From contig NZ_MOOY01000002.1 of NCBI RefSeq assembly GCF_001931685.1, forward strand, positions 62,001-126,000: a stretch of DNA of 64,000 bases. Direction: 5' to 3'. Origin of the DNA: Pararhizobium arenae (GTDB lineage Bacteria; Pseudomonadota; Alphaproteobacteria; Rhizobiales; Rhizobiaceae). Positions within the stretch are counted from its first letter, which is position 1. The number at the start of each line of letters is the position of its first letter. Of the stretch, positions 52,384 to 61,154 are shown piece after piece. The translations under genes were made by a program, and so were the position numbers. The notes under the pieces are model-generated. The model had not been told where the DNA came from. It searched no databases and was given only the letters and a program-made list of their open reading frames with translations.

Positions 52384-53444
52384 CCACTGCAACCGCCACG
52401 GGGAAGGCCCCGGCAGCCGATAGCGGCTCCATCCTGCTGACCCTGATGAAGGCGCGCACATTCATCGCGCTCTTCGCCGTGATCGTATTCTTCTCGATTT
52501 TCGCGCCGAACTTCCTGTCGACCGCGAACATCATCCTGATGTCCAAGCACGTTGCACTCAATGCGTTTCTCGCCATGGGTATGACCTTCGTCATCATCAC
52601 CGGCGGCATCGACCTGTCGGTCGGCTCGATCGTCGGTCTCTGCGGCATGGTGGCCGGCGGCCTCATCCTTCACGGCATCGATCTGCAGATCGGCTACACG
52701 ATGTATTTCAACGTGCTCGAGGTGTGCCTGATCACGCTCGCCGTTGGTGTTGTCATCGGCGCCGTCAACGGCTTGCTGATCACCAAGCTCAATGTCGCAC
52801 CGTTCATCGCGACGCTGGGCACGCTTTATGTCGCCCGCGGCTTCGCGCTGCTGTCGTCGGATGGCCAGACCTTCCCGAACCTCGTCGGCAAGGAAGAGCT
52901 TGCGACAACCGGCTTCGGTTTCCTCGGCTCCGGTCGCGTCATCGGTCTGCCGGTTTCGATCTGGATCCTGATCGTCGTGGCGCTGGCAGCCGCCTATCTC
53001 GCGAAATACACACCGATTGGGCGTCAGATCTTTGCTGTCGGCGGCAATGAGCGTGCGGCGCGCATGTCCGGTATCCGCGTCGATCGCGTCAAGATGTTCG
53101 TTTACATGTTCTCGGGCTTCTGCGCGGCGATCGTCGGTATCGTCATCTCCTCGGAGCTGATGGCATCGCATCCGGCAACGGGCAACTCCTTCGAACTCAA
53201 CGCCATTGCGGCAGCCGTTCTCGGTGGCACCTCGATGTCCGGCGGTCGCGGCACGATCGGCGGCACGATCATCGGTGCCTTCGTCATCGGTATTCTTTCG
53301 GATGGTCTCGTGATGATGGGCGTTTCCTCCTTCTGGCAGATGGTCATCAAGGGTATCGTGATCATCGTGGCCGTGGTGGTAGACCAGGCCCAGCGCCGCC
53401 TGCAGCAGCAGGTGACGCTGATGCAACTGGCGAAGAAGGGCTGA
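52380..53444 (+). CDS. Sugar ABC permease (RbsC type)
   Basis: A 354-residue inner-membrane permease with eight to ten helices. It has the conserved FVIITGGIDLSVGSIVGLCGMV and GRQIFAVGGNERAARMSGIRVDRVKMFVYMFSGFCAAIVG segments and AIAAAVLGGTSMSGGRGTIGGTIIGA in the C-terminal half. It makes up the apiose-type importer with the ATPase at 50827 and binding protein at 49166. The following 239-base spacer holds a nested inverted repeat. Confidence 0.92.
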   Translation: MTTATATGKAPAADSGSILLTLMKARTFIALFAVIVFFSIFAPNFLSTANIILMSKHVALNAFLAMGMTFVIITGGIDLSVGSIVGLCGMVAGGLILHGIDLQIGYTMYFNVLEVCLITLAVGVVIGAVNGLLITKLNVAPFIATLGTLYVARGFALLSSDGQTFPNLVGKEELATTGFGFLGSGRVIGLPVSIWILIVVALAAAYLAKYTPIGRQIFAVGGNERAARMSGIRVDRVKMFVYMFSGFCAAIVGIVISSELMASHPATGNSFELNAIAAAVLGGTSMSGGRGTIGGTIIGAFVIGILSDGLVMMGVSSFWQMVIKGIVIIVAVVVDQAQRRLQQQVTLMQLAKKG

Positions 53445-53457
53445 TAGCAGACGGCTA

Positions 53458-53659
53458 CCCCTCACCAAGCGCGTCCAGTGATCGGCTTTCGCCTCTCACG
53501 GACTTGCTATCCTCTCCCACAAGGGGAGAGGAAAGGGGTGCCACAAACGACGTGCTTGTTTGAGGCAAAGTTGGTGCTACGGGTATTCCTCTCCCCTTGT
53601 GGGAGAGGATACGAAGGCCGGGCGAGCAAGGCGAGCCCTTGGCCGAAGTTGGTGAGGGG
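53458..53659. repeat. Nested inverted repeat in the permease/apiose-dehydrogenase spacer
   Basis: Inner arms 53508-53533 and 53586-53611 are perfect 26-bp reverse complements, each itself partly palindromic (CCTCTCCC...GGGAGAGG). Outer arms CCCCTCACCAA (53458-53468) and TTGGTGAGGGG (53649-53659) also match inversely. No coding sequence or transposase is present. It looks like a rhizobial intergenic palindromic repeat inserted in the operon. Confidence 0.7.
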
Positions 53660-53683
53660 GCATTCCCCAGGGAGTAAATTGCA

Positions 53684-54718
53684 ATGACCGATCTCAAGGG
53701 CGCCCTCATCGGCTGCGGCTTTTTTGCCGTCAATCAGATGCACGGCTGGAAGGACGTGGATGGCGCCTCGATCGTCGCAATTTGTGATCGCGACCCGGAG
53801 CGGCTTAAGATCGTTGGCGACCAGTTCGGCATCGAGCGTCGCTACGCCGATGCGAATGCGATGTTCGCCGATGGCGGCTTCGATTTCGTCGACATCGCCA
53901 CGACCGTCAACAGCCACCGCGCGCTGGTTGAACTTGCTGCGTCCCGTAAGGTCCCGGTGATCTGCCAGAAGCCTTTCGCGCCGACATTGGCCGATGCAAA
54001 AGCCATGGTCGCGGCCTGCAACACGGCCGGCGTGCCGCTGATGATCCACGAGAATTTCCGTTGGCAGACGCCGATCCAGGCCGTGCGCAAGGCGCTCGAC
54101 AGCGGCGCGATCGGAACGCCGTTCTGGGGGCGCTTCTCCTTCCGCTCCGCCTATGACGTCTTTTCCGGCCAGCCCTATCTCGCGGAAGGCAAGCGCTTTA
54201 TCATCGAGGATCTCGGCATCCACACGCTCGATATCGCCCGCTTCATCCTCGGCGATGTGACGAGCCTTTCGGCCCGCACGAAACGGGTCAACCCGAAGAT
54301 CAAGGGCGAGGATGTCGCCACCATCCTGCTCGATCACGAAAACGGCGCAACCTCGATCGTCGATGTCAGCTATGCGACCCGCCAGTCCGTCGAGCCATTC
54401 CCGGAAACGCTGATCGAGCTTGACGGTACGGAAGGCTCGATCCGCTTGACTCAAGGGTATGAGCTTCAGGTAACGAATGCCGAGGGAACGACCAATACGG
54501 ATGTTGCCCCGACGCTGCTCTCCTGGGCCTCGCGTCCATGGCACAACATTCATGAAAGCGTCTACGCCATCCAGCAGCATTGGGCCGATTGCTTGAAGGC
54601 CGGCAAGGAAACGTCGACGTCAGGCGCCGACAATTTGAAGACTTTTGCCCTTGTCGAAGCCTCTTATGAAAGCGCTGAAACCAAAGCGACCGTCGAGATC
54701 GGAAAGCTGCTGGCATGA
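53684..54718 (+). CDS. apsD: D-apiose dehydrogenase (Gfo/Idh/MocA family)
   Basis: A 344-residue NAD(P)-dependent dehydrogenase with N-terminal Rossmann motif ALIGCGFFAVNQMHGW, the EKP-like motif CQKPFAPTLADAKAM (Gln replaces the more usual Glu at the catalytic-loop start), and HENFRWQTPIQAVRKALDSGAIG. In apiose clusters this enzyme oxidises D-apiose to D-apionolactone, the first pathway step. It overlaps the downstream lactonase gene by ATGA. The name comes from cluster context plus family. Confidence 0.85.
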   Translation: MTDLKGALIGCGFFAVNQMHGWKDVDGASIVAICDRDPERLKIVGDQFGIERRYADANAMFADGGFDFVDIATTVNSHRALVELAASRKVPVICQKPFAPTLADAKAMVAACNTAGVPLMIHENFRWQTPIQAVRKALDSGAIGTPFWGRFSFRSAYDVFSGQPYLAEGKRFIIEDLGIHTLDIARFILGDVTSLSARTKRVNPKIKGEDVATILLDHENGATSIVDVSYATRQSVEPFPETLIELDGTEGSIRLTQGYELQVTNAEGTTNTDVAPTLLSWASRPWHNIHESVYAIQQHWADCLKAGKETSTSGADNLKTFALVEASYESAETKATVEIGKLLA

Positions 54719-56586
54719 TGGATGACAAGCTTGCCTTCTCGCTTTTCGGAACCACCAGACGCGAGACGGAGCCGCGCATCCTGAAAGCCGGCAAGCTTTC
54801 TCTGCAGCTTGCTGGCGGCAATCTGCGGATGATCTGCTATGATGGCGCCGAGGTGTTGCGGGCGGTTTCCTATCTGGTGCGTGACCGCGACTGGGGCACC
54901 TATGATCCTGTCGTCTCGGATATGCAGGTCGAGGAAGGGCAGGACGGCTTCTCCGTTTCCTACAAGGCTCGTTGCGACGGACCGGGTGGCACTGTTCTCG
55001 ATATCACGGCCAAGATCGAGGCGGATGCCGCCGGGCGGCTGACCTTCCGGGGGGAGGTAAGCTCGTCCACCGGGTTCGAGACCAACCGCTGCGGCTTCTG
55101 CATCCTGCATCCGATCGTCGGCGTGGCGGGTACGCCGGTCACAGTCGAGCATGTCGATGGCTCGGTGGAAGACACGAAACTGCCGGATCTAATCGATCCC
55201 TGGCAGCCCTTCAAGGATATGCGTGCGATCACCCACACGGCGCTGCCCGGCGTGTCCGTCGAGTGCCGCATGGAAGGCGATACGTTCGAGATGGAAGACC
55301 AGCGCAACTGGTCGGACGCCTCTTGCAAGACCTATGTGCGCCCGCTGGCGCTGCCATGGCCCTATACCATCTCGGCGCATCAACCGGTCATGCAGCAGAT
55401 CACGCTGACGATTTCCGATAGTCGCGCACCATCAGCTTCCCAAGCTGACAATGTCGGCGAAACCGTCGTTCGGATCGAGCCGGCTGAGGGCGAGGGCACG
55501 ATGCCCGCGATCGGCCTGATCATAACGCCGGAAGAGGCAAAGGCGAGCCTTCGCGCACTTTCCGAGCCGGATGCCATCAAGGTGCAGGAGTTGCTCTTTC
55601 ACTTCGATCCGCTGGCCGGTCACCAGGGTGAGGCCTTTGCGGATTTCGCCGCCATCGCGGCACGTCATCTGGGCACGACGAGCCTCGAAATCGCCGTTCC
55701 CTGCCAACGCTCGCTGGATGACGAGCTTCAGGAGATTGCGGCCGCCATGCGTAGCGCCGGCTTTGCACCGGATGCGGTGATGGTCTGCCCGGCGATCGAC
55801 CGTCAATCGACGCCGCCCGGCAGCAAGTGGCCGGATTGCCCGCCGCTCGAAGATGTCTACGCGGCTGCTCGGAAAGCCTTTCCCGGCATACGTATTGGCG
55901 GCGGGATGCTGTCTTATTTTACGGAGCTTAACCGCAAGCGCGTGCCGGCCGGCGACCTCTCTTTCATCAGCCATTGCACCAACCCCATCGTTCATGCCGC
56001 CGACGACATCAGCGTCATGCAGACACTGGAGGCCTTGCCGTTCATCACCAAATCCGTCCGGGCGATCTATGGCGACAAACCTTATCGTCTTGGTCCCTCT
56101 ACCATTCCGATGCGCCAGAATCCCTATGGCAGCCGCACGATGGAAAACCCCGATGGCGGACGCATACCCATGGCCAATCGTGACCCGCGCCATAATGGCC
56201 AGTTCGCGGAAGCCTTTGCCATGGGGTACGCGATGCAGGTGCTGGATGCCGGCCTGGAAACGCTGACGCTTTCGGCTTTGACGGGACCATTCGGGCTTTT
56301 CGCCGGGGACAACGAGCCGGCAGCCCCCGGTGGCAGGCGTCCGCTATGGAATTCCGTCAAGGCCCTCTCCGGATGGGCGGGTGCCCGCTGGCAGCGCTGC
56401 AAGTCCACCGATCCGGCATCCGTCCTGGCTTTTCAGGTGACGGAAGCGGCCGGACCCAAGAGCATCGTGCTCGTCAACATCACCCCCAAACAGATGAGCG
56501 TGGATCTGTCAGCTTTCGGATCAGGTCAGACTACGGTGCTCGGGCCTTACGAGGTGAAAAAGCAAGGCGCCGAAGTGGCGCTTTGA
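54715..56586 (+). CDS. apnL: D-apionate lactonase
   Basis: A 623-residue protein of the lactonase family described from D-apiose clusters; the length matches. Recognisable segments: TKIEADAAGRLTFRGEVSSSTGFETNRCGFCILHPI, GDTFEMEDQRNWSDASCKTY, RIGGGMLSYFTELNRKRVPAGDLSFISHCTNPIVHAADD and MENPDGGRIPMANRDPRHNGQFAEAFAMGY. It hydrolyses D-apionolactone to D-apionate before the oxidoisomerase step. It is the last intact gene of the cluster and is translationally coupled to the dehydrogenase. Confidence 0.87.
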   Translation: MMDDKLAFSLFGTTRRETEPRILKAGKLSLQLAGGNLRMICYDGAEVLRAVSYLVRDRDWGTYDPVVSDMQVEEGQDGFSVSYKARCDGPGGTVLDITAKIEADAAGRLTFRGEVSSSTGFETNRCGFCILHPIVGVAGTPVTVEHVDGSVEDTKLPDLIDPWQPFKDMRAITHTALPGVSVECRMEGDTFEMEDQRNWSDASCKTYVRPLALPWPYTISAHQPVMQQITLTISDSRAPSASQADNVGETVVRIEPAEGEGTMPAIGLIITPEEAKASLRALSEPDAIKVQELLFHFDPLAGHQGEAFADFAAIAARHLGTTSLEIAVPCQRSLDDELQEIAAAMRSAGFAPDAVMVCPAIDRQSTPPGSKWPDCPPLEDVYAAARKAFPGIRIGGGMLSYFTELNRKRVPAGDLSFISHCTNPIVHAADDISVMQTLEALPFITKSVRAIYGDKPYRLGPSTIPMRQNPYGSRTMENPDGGRIPMANRDPRHNGQFAEAFAMGYAMQVLDAGLETLTLSALTGPFGLFAGDNEPAAPGGRRPLWNSVKALSGWAGARWQRCKSTDPASVLAFQVTEAAGPKSIVLVNITPKQMSVDLSAFGSGQTTVLGPYEVKKQGAEVAL

Positions 56587-56629
56587 TACTTCCCTGTTTT
56601 CCGCAATCCGCTGAAGCGATCAAGGTTCG

Positions 56630-57001
56630 CTGCACGGCTACAACGTCGTGAAGATGAAGATCGGTGGCGTGCCGCCCGATCGTGACTGGTTGCAGTTCGA
56701 CTGTGCCATCACTTAAGGTCTCGTCGAATATCTAAGCACGCTGGACATGCTGAAGGCCCATGGCTGGTCGCCATCGCTCTGCATTCCGCAGGGCGACCAT
56801 CAGATGTCGCTCAATATCGCAGCCGGCCTCGGTATCCGCAGTAACGAAAGCTATCCGGACCTGTTCCAGTCCTATGACGTGTTTCCGGATGGCGTGAGGG
56901 TTGACGATGGCAATATCCTGATGCCGGAAATTCCCGGCATCGATATCGACATCGAGGGTAAATCCGACCCCCTTCGCGAAATGTGCGCTTTGTCTGCGTA
57001 A
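56630..57001 (+). pseudogene. Decayed enolase-superfamily (mandelate racemase-like) gene
   Basis: One frame reads LHGYNVVKMKIGG, the strand that carries the KxK motif in this superfamily, then PDRDWLQFDCAIT followed by TAA at 56714-56716. The same frame continues with GLVEYLSTLDMLKAHGWSPSLCIPQGDHQMSLNIAAGLGI, ESYPDLFQSYDVFPDGVRV and PEIPGIDIDIEGKSDP, a good C-terminal end of an acid-sugar dehydratase. Most of the barrel between is deleted. It stands right after the apiose lactonase gene, so an acid-sugar dehydratase was once part of the cluster. Confidence 0.75.
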
Positions 57002-57117
57002 TGGAACGTGCGGCCTCAATTTTTAAAAAGGCCGTTCCTCTCGGTATCGCTGCTGGTTTTCTAGCCGGCGCTCAAGATGTGCGGTGGAGCGCGTTGATCC
57101 TTGCCATCTTTACCCCG

Positions 57118-57378
57118 TCAAAGTTCCAGCTTTCGGGTCACCCGCCAGCGATCTTCTTCCATCTGTTCCAGTCGCCAGGACTTCTGCGAAATAGCGGTTC
57201 CGCGGCTGGTCCGGTAGGCGTCGATCGTCAGTGTCATGCGCGTCCGATCAAGACGTTTCGCTTTTGCTCCAACCACGGTTCCATCGCTGAATTCGACGGG
57301 GACGAACCCGTCTTCCGGCTCTTGATCGATGCGCGCCGGGCAGCCGGGGTAGGCGTGGCTATCCATGATCCGGATCAT
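57118..57378 (-). CDS. Small hypothetical protein
   Basis: An 86-residue protein from the ATG at 57378, with AAAGGAGCAAGAAC as ribosome site. It reads MDSHAYPGCPARIDQEPEDGFVPVEFSDGTVVGAKAKRLDRTRM followed by ISQKSWRLEQMEEDRWRVTRKLEL. It is hydrophilic, with no motif known to me. It is divergent from the GGCT-like operon and close to a palindromic operator, so it may share its regulation. Confidence 0.6.
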   Translation of the reverse strand: MIRIMDSHAYPGCPARIDQEPEDGFVPVEFSDGTVVGAKAKRLDRTRMTLTIDAYRTSRGTAISQKSWRLEQMEEDRWRVTRKLEL

Positions 57379-57429
57379 GTTCTTGCTCCTTTCGATCTTC
57401 ACCGCCAGCGGATTGACTGCGGATATTTC

Positions 57430-57441
57430 TTCGTATACGAA
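57430..57441. promoter_or_regulatory. GntR/FCD operator palindrome at the head of the amino-acid-type operon
   Basis: TTCGTATACGAA is a perfect 12-bp palindrome followed by ACAATATATGG. It has the GTnnAC core of FadR-type GntR sites. The near-identical TTCGTACACGAA stands 53 bp before the GntR gene at 63005. Confidence 0.65.
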
Positions 57442-57530
57442 ACAATATATGGAGAGAAGCGGGAATGACAATCTCCATTGAACGCAACATCAGTGGGTAC
57501 GGTTGCTGCCGTGCCGTGGAAGAGGTTTCC

Positions 57531-58031
57531 ATGTATTATTTCGCCTATTGCACATGGCTGCATGACATCGAGATCGCGCGGTTCATGCCGCAGGCAAAGC
57601 CGGTCACCAAGGCATATGCCGCAAACCATGCGCTGCGTTTCCATGCCGCCGGCGATCGCACGGATCGCGGCTGGTGCCATTTTCTCAACACGGCGGATGC
57701 CTGGGGCGAGCGGGCCTATGGCGTCGTGTTCGAGCATGACGACGCGCATTTTGCCGAAGACTACGACGACTTCGAGCGTTGCTGCGTCACCGTTTACGGT
57801 GACGATGGCAAACAGTACGATTGCTGGACCTATCGCCTGATCCGCCCGGGTGTTGCGATGCGTCCGCCGAACTTCTACTGGGAGCATATCCCGGCCGGCC
57901 TGAAGCAGTGGAATTTCGCGCCGGAGTATATCGCCAAGGTCCAGTCGGTATTCGACAAGGCCGCCGAATGCCCGCGCGCCGACCGTCCCAATCCCTCGGC
58001 CGTTCCCGGCAAGGGCGCCGAAACGCGCTGA
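57531..58031 (+). CDS. Gamma-glutamylcyclotransferase-like protein
   Basis: A 166-residue protein from the ATG at 57531 (AGAGG upstream). An in-frame start at 57465 is possible. MYYFAYCTWLHDIEIARFMPQAKP has the GGCT start pattern, where the usual motif is YFAYGSNM; here GSN is replaced by CTW. The sequence RGWCHFLNTADAWGERAYGVVFEHDDAHF suits the fold, with a Glu in VVFEHDD as the possible catalytic acid. Family members release 5-oxoproline from gamma-glutamyl compounds. It leads an operon with an amino-acid-type importer and a ProC-like reductase, so a gamma-glutamyl or proline-like substrate is plausible. Confidence 0.7.
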   Translation: MYYFAYCTWLHDIEIARFMPQAKPVTKAYAANHALRFHAAGDRTDRGWCHFLNTADAWGERAYGVVFEHDDAHFAEDYDDFERCCVTVYGDDGKQYDCWTYRLIRPGVAMRPPNFYWEHIPAGLKQWNFAPEYIAKVQSVFDKAAECPRADRPNPSAVPGKGAETR

Positions 58032-58112
58032 TCTTTAAAGGCTGCGCCGGGGGCGGCGCAGCCTCAATCCATGCCGACTGCGAAGAAAATCAACAATCAC
58101 AGGGGTACTGCA

Positions 58113-58979
58113 ATGAAACATGGGATCATCACAAAATTCGTTCTGGCCGCCACAGCGGCCACGCTCTTCGCGAGCACGGTTTTCGCCGGCGAAGGCGCCA
58201 AGCTTGTGCCGGAGCCTGTCCGGGCCGCGGGCAAGATCACGGTCGGCTCGCAGCAGACCTTTCCGCCCATCGAGTTTCGCGAACCCGGCGCATCGTCGGT
58301 AACAGGCGCCAGCGCCGATCTTCTGACCGAGATCGCCAAGCGGCTCGATCTCCAGCTTGAATATGTCCAGGCGGAATATGCCGCTCTCATTCCCGGCATC
58401 GAAGCCAAGCGCTTCGACGTCGCCTCCGGGGGCATCAGCGATACGGAAGAGCGGGAGCAGAAGCTCGACTTCGTCAACTACATGCAATCCGGCGGATCTG
58501 CCATGGTGCGGGCCGAGGACGCCGATGCCTACAAGACCATTGCGGATTTCTGCGGCAAATCGGTTGCGACGCTTCTCGGCAGTCGTGTCATCATGGCCAA
58601 GGTCGAGGAGGCATCGGCTGCCTGCACGGCTGGCGGCAAGGCCGAAATCCGTGCGGAACAGCTTCCCTCCGCTCCGGATGCCCGCATGCAGCTCGATCTC
58701 AAACGCGTCGACGCCTATCTCGGCGACTTTCCGGCGCTCGTCTATATGGGCGCTCAGTTCCCCGGAAAATACGCCATCGTCGGCGGCAACTACATGCTGA
58801 CGCCCTACATCACCTCCTGGGGCTTTTCCAAGGACAATACGGGACTGCGCGATGCCGTGAAGGTGACGTTGCAGGAAATGCTGGCTGATGGTGCCTATAA
58901 GGCGATTATGGACAAATGGGGTGTCGGTGGCGCTCTGCTGCCCGAGATCACCATCAACCTGCCGGCCAGCAAGCGCTGA
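58113..58979 (+). CDS. Polar amino-acid-type ABC substrate-binding protein
   Basis: A 288-residue periplasmic protein with signal peptide (FVLAATAATLFASTVFAGE), from the ATG at 58113 after AGGGGTACTGCA. It belongs to the lysine/glutamine/arginine-binding family 3: ITVGSQQTFPPIEFREPGASSVTGASADLLTEIAKRLDL, RFDVASGGISDTEEREQKLDFVNYM and GLRDAVKVTLQEMLADGAYKAIMDKWGV. The ligand is probably an amino acid or amino-acid conjugate. The importer is completed by one permease and one ATPase downstream. Confidence 0.92.
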   Translation: MKHGIITKFVLAATAATLFASTVFAGEGAKLVPEPVRAAGKITVGSQQTFPPIEFREPGASSVTGASADLLTEIAKRLDLQLEYVQAEYAALIPGIEAKRFDVASGGISDTEEREQKLDFVNYMQSGGSAMVRAEDADAYKTIADFCGKSVATLLGSRVIMAKVEEASAACTAGGKAEIRAEQLPSAPDARMQLDLKRVDAYLGDFPALVYMGAQFPGKYAIVGGNYMLTPYITSWGFSKDNTGLRDAVKVTLQEMLADGAYKAIMDKWGVGGALLPEITINLPASKR

Positions 58980-58993
58980 GGCGAAGGAAGGGC

Positions 58994-59842
58994 ATGGCCA
59001 TGACGCAGCGTCACCTCGCCTCCGAACTGCCGATCGTGCATCGCCGCCGCTGGGGAGCCTGGCTCCTCGGCGCCGTCGCCCTGCTGGCGGTGGTGACGAT
59101 CGTTCATGCCGGCATTCGCGCGCGGATCGTCAACCTCGGCGTCTTTGCCGATTACATCTTCGATCCGCTTATCGTGATGGGGGCGGTCAACGCCCTCATG
59201 CTCGGTACCCTGGCCTTGTTCATCGCCACGGTGATCGGTTTCGTGGCGGCGCTGATGCGGGTCAGCGGCAATCCCATCCTGGTCGCGATCTCCTCGACCT
59301 ATGTCTATCTCTTCCGCGGTACGCCGATGCTGATCCAGCTGATCTTCTGGTTCAATGCCGTGCCGATCATGTTTCCCTCGATCACGATCAGCCTGCCGTT
59401 CATGGCCGAGCCGCTGGTCTCGACGCCGACGACGTCGCTAGTGACGCCGTTTCTTGCCGCTCTCGCCGGTCTCAGTCTGGCGGAGGGTGCCTATATGAGC
59501 GAGATCATTCGCGCCGGCATCCTTGCGGTCGATAAGGGGCAGCGCGCCGCGGCAGCCGCGCTCGGCATGACCCAGCGGCAGGTGCTGACGCAGGTCGTCA
59601 TCCCGCAGGCCGGCCGTATCATCATTCCGGCGGCAGGCAATCAGTACATCATGCTGCTGAAATCGTCCTCGCTCGCGTCCGCCATCGGTTATCTCGAGCT
59701 GCTGCGTGTCGCGACCGACATTTACTCCTCCAATTTCCAGGTCGTCGAGCTGCTGGCCGTTGCTGCCTTCTGGTATCTGGTCATGACGGCGTTTGCGACC
59801 GCGATCCAGACCGTCCTCGAAAAGGTATTTCCCCAGCGATGA
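58994..59842 (+). CDS. Amino-acid-type ABC permease (HisM/GlnP family)
   Basis: A 282-residue membrane protein; the ATG at 58994 follows GAAGGAAGGGC. Helices: GAWLLGAVALLAVVTIVHAG, NALMLGTLALFIATVIGFVAALM, and the permease signature YLFRGTPMLIQLIFWF and EGAYMSEIIRAGILAVDKGQRAAAAALGMTQRQVLTQVVIPQAG. A single permease gene is present, so it probably forms a homodimer. Confidence 0.92.
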   Translation: MAMTQRHLASELPIVHRRRWGAWLLGAVALLAVVTIVHAGIRARIVNLGVFADYIFDPLIVMGAVNALMLGTLALFIATVIGFVAALMRVSGNPILVAISSTYVYLFRGTPMLIQLIFWFNAVPIMFPSITISLPFMAEPLVSTPTTSLVTPFLAALAGLSLAEGAYMSEIIRAGILAVDKGQRAAAAALGMTQRQVLTQVVIPQAGRIIIPAAGNQYIMLLKSSSLASAIGYLELLRVATDIYSSNFQVVELLAVAAFWYLVMTAFATAIQTVLEKVFPQR

Positions 59843-60627
59843 ACACCGCACCCACGCAAACCCACGCCGTCTCGGTGGTCGGCGTCTCCAAGAAATGGGG
59901 CCCGATCTCCGCCTTCACCGATGTCAGCTTCGATGTGCCGCAAGGCGAAGTGGTCGCGTTGCTCGGTCCTTCGGGCGCTGGCAAGTCCACGCTTCTGCGC
60001 TGCGTCAACCACCTCGAAACGATCTCTGCCGGCCGGATTTACGTGCATGGCGACCTGATTGGCTACCGCCTCGGTGATCAGGCGCTTTACGAACTGTCGG
60101 ACGTCGAGATCAGCCGGCAGCGGCAGAAGATCGGCATGGTTTTCCAGCACTTCAACCTGTTCAAGCACATGACGGCGCTGCAGAACGTCATGAGCGGTCC
60201 TGTTCACGTTCTCAAGAAACAGAAGGCGGAAGCCGCGAGCCTCGCGCTGGCACTCCTGGACAAGGTGGGCCTGAAAGCGAAGGCCAGCGCCTATCCTTCG
60301 GAGCTTTCCGGTGGCCAGCAACAGCGTGTCGCCATCGCAAGGGCGCTTGCCATGCAACCGCGCGTCCTCCTGCTCGACGAGCCGACCTCCGCACTTGATC
60401 CGGAACTGGCGCAGGAGGTCGTCGAGACGATCCGCAAACTGGCCGAAGAGGGCCAGACCATGCTGATCGCCACGCACGACATGGGCATTGCCCGCGACGT
60501 GGCCGACCGGGTGATCTTCATGGAGGGAGGCCGGGTCGCCGAGGATGCGCGATCCCGGGATTTCTTCACGGCGCCGAAAAGCGACCGAGCCAAGCAGTTC
60601 CTGTCCAGGCTGCTGCCTGCCCATTAG
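59839..60627 (+). CDS. Amino-acid-type ABC ATPase (GlnQ/HisP family)
   Basis: A 262-residue ATPase: Walker A GPSGAGKSTLLRCVNHLE, Q-loop MVFQHFNLFKHMTALQNVM, LSGGQQQRVAIARALAMQP, LLLDEPTSALDPEL, switch His in IATHDMG. It overlaps the permease by ATGA. Confidence 0.94.
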   Translation: MNTAPTQTHAVSVVGVSKKWGPISAFTDVSFDVPQGEVVALLGPSGAGKSTLLRCVNHLETISAGRIYVHGDLIGYRLGDQALYELSDVEISRQRQKIGMVFQHFNLFKHMTALQNVMSGPVHVLKKQKAEAASLALALLDKVGLKAKASAYPSELSGGQQQRVAIARALAMQPRVLLLDEPTSALDPELAQEVVETIRKLAEEGQTMLIATHDMGIARDVADRVIFMEGGRVAEDARSRDFFTAPKSDRAKQFLSRLLPAH

Positions 60628-60709
60628 CAACTACAGCCCTGCTGTTCATGCCGGCCGCCCGCCTGTCCGTGAGGCGGCATGGCTGACCGCATTCCAAAGG
60701 AAAATCGAA

Positions 60710-61147
60710 ATGTCCCCGCTCTTCAACACGCTCCATCACGTCTGCATCGTCGTGCACGATCTCGAAAAGACGGTTGCCTATTACGAGAGCCTGGGGGTCG
60801 GTCCCTGGTTCGACTATCCCAAGAAGGGCGCCTATCTCGAATTTGAGGTGCCCAACAAGGCGGCATCGGATGCGATGCGCTACAAATGCTGCGATCTTGA
60901 GAATATGCAGATCCAGCTTTGCGACCCGGGCAAGCTGGATTCGCCGCAGAAGCGCTTTCTCGACGAGCGCGGCGAGGGGGTCTACCATCTCGGCTTCGAA
61001 GTGGCCGATCGCGACGCGGGGGAAGCCCAGGGGCGCGCCTTTGGCCTCGATGTTGTGGCGCGCGGAAAGCGGGCGGACGGCTCCGGCTTCTGCTATTTTG
61101 ATACGCGCGAAAAGGCCGGTATCGTGCTCGAAATCCGCAAGTCCTGA
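60710..61147 (+). CDS. VOC-superfamily (glyoxalase/dioxygenase-like) protein
   Basis: A 145-residue protein of the vicinal-oxygen-chelate fold with paired beta-alpha-beta modules. Candidate metal ligands are the His in LHHVCIVVHDL, the Glu in YLEFEVPN, the His in GVYHLGFEV and the Glu in IVLEIRKS. It resembles methylmalonyl-CoA epimerase-like VOC proteins. The start at 60710 follows AAAGGAAAATCGAA. Its substrate is unknown; in this operon it may isomerise or open a cyclic product. Confidence 0.87.
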   Translation: MSPLFNTLHHVCIVVHDLEKTVAYYESLGVGPWFDYPKKGAYLEFEVPNKAASDAMRYKCCDLENMQIQLCDPGKLDSPQKRFLDERGEGVYHLGFEVADRDAGEAQGRAFGLDVVARGKRADGSGFCYFDTREKAGIVLEIRKS

Positions 61148-61154
61148 CGCCGGG

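Noticed and set aside
51882..53468. A 528-codon minus-strand open frame opposite the RbsA/RbsC genes
   Set aside because: It is antisense to clear transporter genes and has low-complexity Asp/His/Arg composition. The same applies to frames at 33414-34829, 30440-31660, 5478-6719 and 14426-15478.
53458..53659. An insertion sequence
   Set aside because: It has inverted arms but no transposase frame and is only about 200 bases. I kept it as an intergenic repeat.
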